In this document: positions 14,165 to 16,752 of the stretch, in pieces
Position numbering within the stretch: the stretch's first letter is position 1
Layout of the letters: the number at the start of each line of letters is the position of its first letter
Assembly: GCA_041749015.1 (NCBI GenBank)
Contig: JBGTCD010000120.1
Coordinates: 1 to 16,752 of the forward strand
Length of the DNA: 16,752 nt
Source: JBGTCD01 sp041749015
GTDB taxonomy: Bacteria > Bacteroidota > Bacteroidia > Cytophagales > Cyclobacteriaceae
Reading direction: 5' to 3'
The notes under the pieces: generated by a model
The model's database searches: none
Seen by the model: only the letters and a program-made list of their open reading frames with translations
Told to the model about the DNA's origin: nothing
Made by a program: the position numbers and the translations under genes

Positions 14165-14944
14165 ATGTTTAATTTCAATAGGGTCCTTACAAATATTGAA
14201 CTTCAAAAGGAGAAGTTTAAAGATTACCGAAATGTAGTTTTTTCACAGGCCATTATCATTATCATGGGTCTGACCCTGGTGGAGTATCTTGATCAGGGTA
14301 GAGAGGATCAAACTGCTAAGTTGGTCATTTCAATATTCACTTTCTTTGGGGTAATTTATGCATTTCTGCTCTGGGATATGATGCGTAATTTTACCGGCAA
14401 CCAATATTTAATCCGGGGTGTGCTCCTCCTCCTTTGCGGGATTGTAATTGCCGGTATCCTTGTAGAATTTCCTTATTACCAGGTTATAGAAATTGAGAAC
14501 AAGCGCATTTACCTGATGGTAATCCACAGCATTCTGTTGGCTATTGAGGTCCTGGTGATCACCTTTGCCGTGATTGATGTTTTCACCGGCGATTATCTGA
14601 CCTCTGACAAGCTCTGGGGTGCTGCCTGCGTGTACCTGATGACGGCGATTTCATTTGCGAGCATCTATGACCTAATCTGTATCATTAGACCAGGGAGTTT
14701 GGGTGAAGATATAGAACTTGGTCTGCCCAGTTATGCTGAATGCGTTTATTACAGTATGAATGTATTGGGAGGTCTTGATTCGGCCTATCCGGATGCCACG
14801 AAACTCATTCGCAATATCGGTGTTATTGAGGCAGTCTGGGGCAGTCTTTTTGGAGTACTGATTATTGGCAAGCTCCTGGTGCTGCCTAGAAAAGATACTT
14901 TTTTAAAGAATAAGGAAATGAAAGATAACCAGAAGGAATTATAA
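14165..14944 (+). CDS. Six-helix ion-channel-like membrane protein lacking the K+ filter
   Basis: A 259-residue integral membrane protein with six hydrophobic segments near 24-41, 51-71, 79-101, 113-137, 148-173 and 216-240. The end resembles a two-helix ion-channel module: YAECVYYSMNVLGG (190-203) sits where a pore helix and filter would be, and IEAVWGSLFGVLIIGKLLVL is very like the inner helix of bacterial potassium channels. The usual T-x-G-(Y/F)-G filter is absent; the region reads VLGGLDSAYPD instead. It may be a channel with altered selectivity or a non-conducting relative. An AGGA-like sequence precedes the ATG, 16 bp after ggt, so co-transcription is likely. Function is unknown. Confidence 0.7.
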   Translation: MFNFNRVLTNIELQKEKFKDYRNVVFSQAIIIIMGLTLVEYLDQGREDQTAKLVISIFTFFGVIYAFLLWDMMRNFTGNQYLIRGVLLLLCGIVIAGILVEFPYYQVIEIENKRIYLMVIHSILLAIEVLVITFAVIDVFTGDYLTSDKLWGAACVYLMTAISFASIYDLICIIRPGSLGEDIELGLPSYAECVYYSMNVLGGLDSAYPDATKLIRNIGVIEAVWGSLFGVLIIGKLLVLPRKDTFLKNKEMKDNQKEL

Positions 14945-14987
14945 TCCAGGACGCATCAAATTTCCTGGTATCCATGATCATTACCTT

Positions 14988-14995
14988 TATATTTG
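14988..14995 (+). promoter_or_regulatory. -7 promoter element of the second methyltransferase
   Basis: TATATTTG fits TAnnTTTG and ends 9 bp before the ATG at 15005. CTGG at 14965-14968 lies 19 bp upstream, near the expected -33 position, but matches weakly. The predicted start site is within a few bases of the ATG, so the transcript would be nearly leaderless. Confidence 0.45.
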
Positions 14996-15004
14996 CAGCC
15001 TGCA

Positions 15005-15787
15005 ATGAAGAAAATCATCGGTTTTGTATTAAGGAAAGTACCCAGAAAATACCTTCAGGTGGTCACCCCACCGCTGATGAAATTAGCTGGCTGGTACTAT
15101 AGAGGGGATCAATACACCTGCCCTATTGCGGATAAATCCTATAGAAAATTCCTCCCCTATGGCCGCGTCAATCCCAGGCCCAATGCATTATGTCCTGATT
15201 CGCTTTCACTGGAAAGACACCGGCTGCTTTGGCTTTACCTTAAGCGAAAAACTAATTTTTTTAGTGAAGTTTTAAAAGTGCTCCACATTGCGCCGGAGCC
15301 CTGTTTTATGAAGAAATTTGAGGCCCAGCATAGGGATGGATATATCACCACTGATCTGGAGTCGCCCCTTGCCAAAGTAAAGGCTGATATTCACGATTTG
15401 CCTTTTGATAATGATCTTTTTGACGCCTCATTGTGTAACCATGTGATGGAGCATGTGGCCAATGACATCCTGGCCATGAAAGAAATTTACAGAGTATTAA
15501 AACCGGGTGGTTGGGCCATTATCATGGTGCCGTTTTTTCATCCCATCCCTGACCAAACTCTTGAAGACCCCTCCATTGCCTCCAAAAAAGACCGTGAGCT
15601 TCATTACGGGCAAGATGATCATGTCAGGAAATATGGCAGGGATTTTCCAGACAGGTTAAGGTTGGCAGGTTTTCACGTCAATGAAGATCAATTCGTGAAA
15701 ACTTTAACCGCCGAAGAAATCCACAGGTTTGCACTACCTGAAGAAGAAATCATTTATTTTTGTCAAAAACCAAAGCAGGAAAGTTAA
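15005..15787 (+). CDS. Class I SAM-dependent methyltransferase (Methyltransf_11 type)
   Basis: A 260-residue cytosolic methyltransferase. The core shows VLHIAPE (92-98, motif I variant), TTDLESP (115-121), ADIHDLPFDN (127-136), CNHVMEHV (144-151), and LKPGGWAIIMVPF (165-177). The N-terminal part has CPIADKSYRKFLPYGR and ALCPDSLSLERHRLLW. From memory, many relatives carry CPxC in both places, a likely zinc knuckle; here the second cysteine of each pair is Ala42 and Ser66. The substrate is unknown. I chose ATG 15005: the in-frame TTG at 14993 lies inside the -7 promoter element. The lycopene cyclase gene starts 12 bp after its stop, so the two are probably co-transcribed. Confidence 0.85.
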   Translation: MKKIIGFVLRKVPRKYLQVVTPPLMKLAGWYYRGDQYTCPIADKSYRKFLPYGRVNPRPNALCPDSLSLERHRLLWLYLKRKTNFFSEVLKVLHIAPEPCFMKKFEAQHRDGYITTDLESPLAKVKADIHDLPFDNDLFDASLCNHVMEHVANDILAMKEIYRVLKPGGWAIIMVPFFHPIPDQTLEDPSIASKKDRELHYGQDDHVRKYGRDFPDRLRLAGFHVNEDQFVKTLTAEEIHRFALPEEEIIYFCQKPKQES

Positions 15788-15799
15788 ACTGCCCAGCCC

Positions 15800-16489
15800 A
15801 TGGATTCACCATATCTGTACCTGATACTCAACCTTCTGGCTATTTCAATTCCATTTTTCAATAGCTTTGATAAGCGGGCCAACTTTTCCAAAAAGTGGAA
15901 ATATTTTTTTCCTGCCTGCTTCCTGACGGGATTTTTCTTTATTTCCTGGGATGTGTATTTTACCGATTGGGGGGTCTGGGGGTTTAACCCAAGATACCTC
16001 ACAGGGGTTACTATCATCAATCTGCCCTTGGAAGAATGGCTGTTTTTCATCACCATTCCATATGCATGTGTCTTTACCTATGAAGCCATCAAGTACCTTT
16101 TTAAGGATCAGCCTTTGGAAAAAGGCTCTATCTGGATCACCTGGGTTCTGGCTATAGGGTTGCTGACCATTGCATTTTTTAACCTTGACAAATTGTACAC
16201 GGCAACCACCTTTATCCTTACTGGGGTTTTTCTATTGATGCATTTGCTGATTTGGAAGAGTAAATTCATGGGTCACTTTTACATTGCTTTTGCATTTATT
16301 ATCATCCCCTTTTTTGTAATAAACGGCATCCTTACCGGCTCCTGGATCGAAGACCAGGTAGTATGGTACAATAATTCAGAAAACCTGGGCATTCGCATGT
16401 TCACCATCCCGGTTGAGGATGCCTTTTACGGGCTTTTACTTATTCTTATGAATGTATCCTTCTATGAAGGGTTCCAGAAAAAATACTGA
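15800..16489 (+). CDS. Lycopene cyclase, CrtYcd/CarR type
   Basis: A 229-residue integral membrane protein of the lycopene cyclase domain family, which forms beta rings at the ends of lycopene in carotenoid synthesis. Two related halves are fused, corresponding to the separate CrtYc and CrtYd subunits of actinobacteria. The first half has VWGFNPRYLTGV (59-70) and PLEEWLFF (76-83); the second has IPVEDAFYGLLLILMN (203-218). Both P-x-E-(E/D) motifs, with acidic residues thought to be catalytic, are intact. There are six or seven hydrophobic segments. No phytoene synthase or desaturase gene lies within the window; the upstream neighbour is a methyltransferase. Confidence 0.9.
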   Translation: MDSPYLYLILNLLAISIPFFNSFDKRANFSKKWKYFFPACFLTGFFFISWDVYFTDWGVWGFNPRYLTGVTIINLPLEEWLFFITIPYACVFTYEAIKYLFKDQPLEKGSIWITWVLAIGLLTIAFFNLDKLYTATTFILTGVFLLMHLLIWKSKFMGHFYIAFAFIIIPFFVINGILTGSWIEDQVVWYNNSENLGIRMFTIPVEDAFYGLLLILMNVSFYEGFQKKY

Positions 16490-16660
16490 AGCCTCCACCA
16501 GTGGCCTTCTATCCTGTTTCTCTGATTTCACGGGAGCTTTTTGAATCTTTTTCTTTTCCTCAACCTTGAAAATGCCTGTATGTGGCATTAACAATTTTTT
16601 TGGTTCGAGATCAAAATTCATGGATAAGGAAGAAAGGAAAATTGAAATAATTAGTGTCAT
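16436..16660 (-). CDS. Possible small secreted or membrane-anchored protein
   Basis: From the ATG at 16658-16660 this frame encodes 74 residues. A hydrophobic start, MTLIISIFLSSLSMNFD, is followed by a strongly charged Lys/Glu-rich middle. It could be a short signal peptide or anchor. The last 18 codons overlap the 3' end of the lycopene cyclase gene on the other strand. The frame also remains open upstream to the window edge. There is no recognised family and no ribosome binding site, so it may be chance. Confidence 0.25.
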   Translation of the reverse strand: MTLIISIFLSSLSMNFDLEPKKLLMPHTGIFKVEEKKKIQKAPVKSEKQDRRPLVEASVFFLEPFIEGYIHKNK

Positions 16661-16665
16661 AATAT

Positions 16666-16752
16666 TTAAGGTTTGATGAGAATATGGGTTTTTAGCAGAT
16701 TCCACACTTCTGCGTATTTCATTTTTTTTCTGAGACCTTCTGCTGTGTAAAC
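16666..16752 (-). CDS. Possible C-terminal end of a gene running off the right edge
   Basis: On the minus strand the frame ending in TAA at 16666-16668 is open to the window edge and ends AEVWNLLKTHILIKP. Composition is protein-like, and the position, convergent with the lycopene cyclase gene, is reasonable. With 28 codons visible no family can be named. The overlapping frame of the neighbouring small ORF is also open here, so only one of them is likely to be real. Confidence 0.3.
   Translation of the reverse strand, partial: VYTAEGLRKKMKYAEVWNLLKTHILIKP

Noticed and set aside
14993..15004. Earlier TTG start for the second methyltransferase
   Set aside because: The TTG is part of the TATATTTG promoter element; the ATG at 15005 fits transcription and homology better.

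Overview
The window looks like chromosomal DNA from a Bacteroidota bacterium, most likely of the Cytophagales. The signs are TAnnTTTG-type promoter elements sitting very close to start codons, weak or absent Shine-Dalgarno sequences, a long LepB with a DUF5684-like N-terminal domain, DUF4349 and sorbosone-dehydrogenase-type lipoproteins, and a CrtYcd-type lycopene cyclase. This placement is inference from gene content; no rRNA or tRNA gene was seen.

Layout. Positions 1-437 hold no convincing gene, only a short minus-strand reading frame with a possible nucleotidyltransferase-like motif. Minus-strand genes follow: an RCC1-repeat lipoprotein (900-2102) and, downstream of it, a small three-helix membrane protein (438-824). 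Positions 2103-2835 are non-coding and rich in repeats, including a 193-bp element bounded by 12-bp inverted repeats. Then come dapB (lysine/diaminopimelate synthesis) and lepB (signal peptidase I) on the plus strand, facing ung (uracil-DNA glycosylase) on the minus strand. The lepB-ung interval carries the clearest oddity of the window: a relic of an ung 3' end lies just after lepB, and a relic of a lepB 3' end lies just after ung. The convergent lepB/ung junction is therefore present twice, about 540 bp apart, with hairpin repeats between.

apaG and a class I methyltransferase follow as a plus-strand pair whose stop and start codons abut. They face a minus-strand pair: a PQQ/sorbosone-dehydrogenase-like lipoprotein and a DUF4349 lipoprotein. 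A leaderless-looking ABC-F ATPase gene runs on the plus strand into a convergent TetR-family regulator. The regulator is divergent from a gamma-glutamyltransferase lipoprotein gene, and a palindromic operator candidate touches the regulator's start codon. Downstream of the transferase, 16 bp away, is a six-helix ion-channel-like protein without the usual potassium selectivity filter. It is followed by a second methyltransferase with its own promoter and by a lycopene cyclase (carotenoid synthesis). The right edge holds weak minus-strand coding signals.

The genes are mostly housekeeping functions (lysine and cell-wall precursor supply, protein export, uracil repair, translation) mixed with envelope lipoproteins. 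I found no defence island, CRISPR array, prophage or complete insertion sequence. The most unusual items are the reciprocal lepB/ung relics, the filterless channel-like protein beside the TetR-ggt unit, and the intergenic repeat elements.
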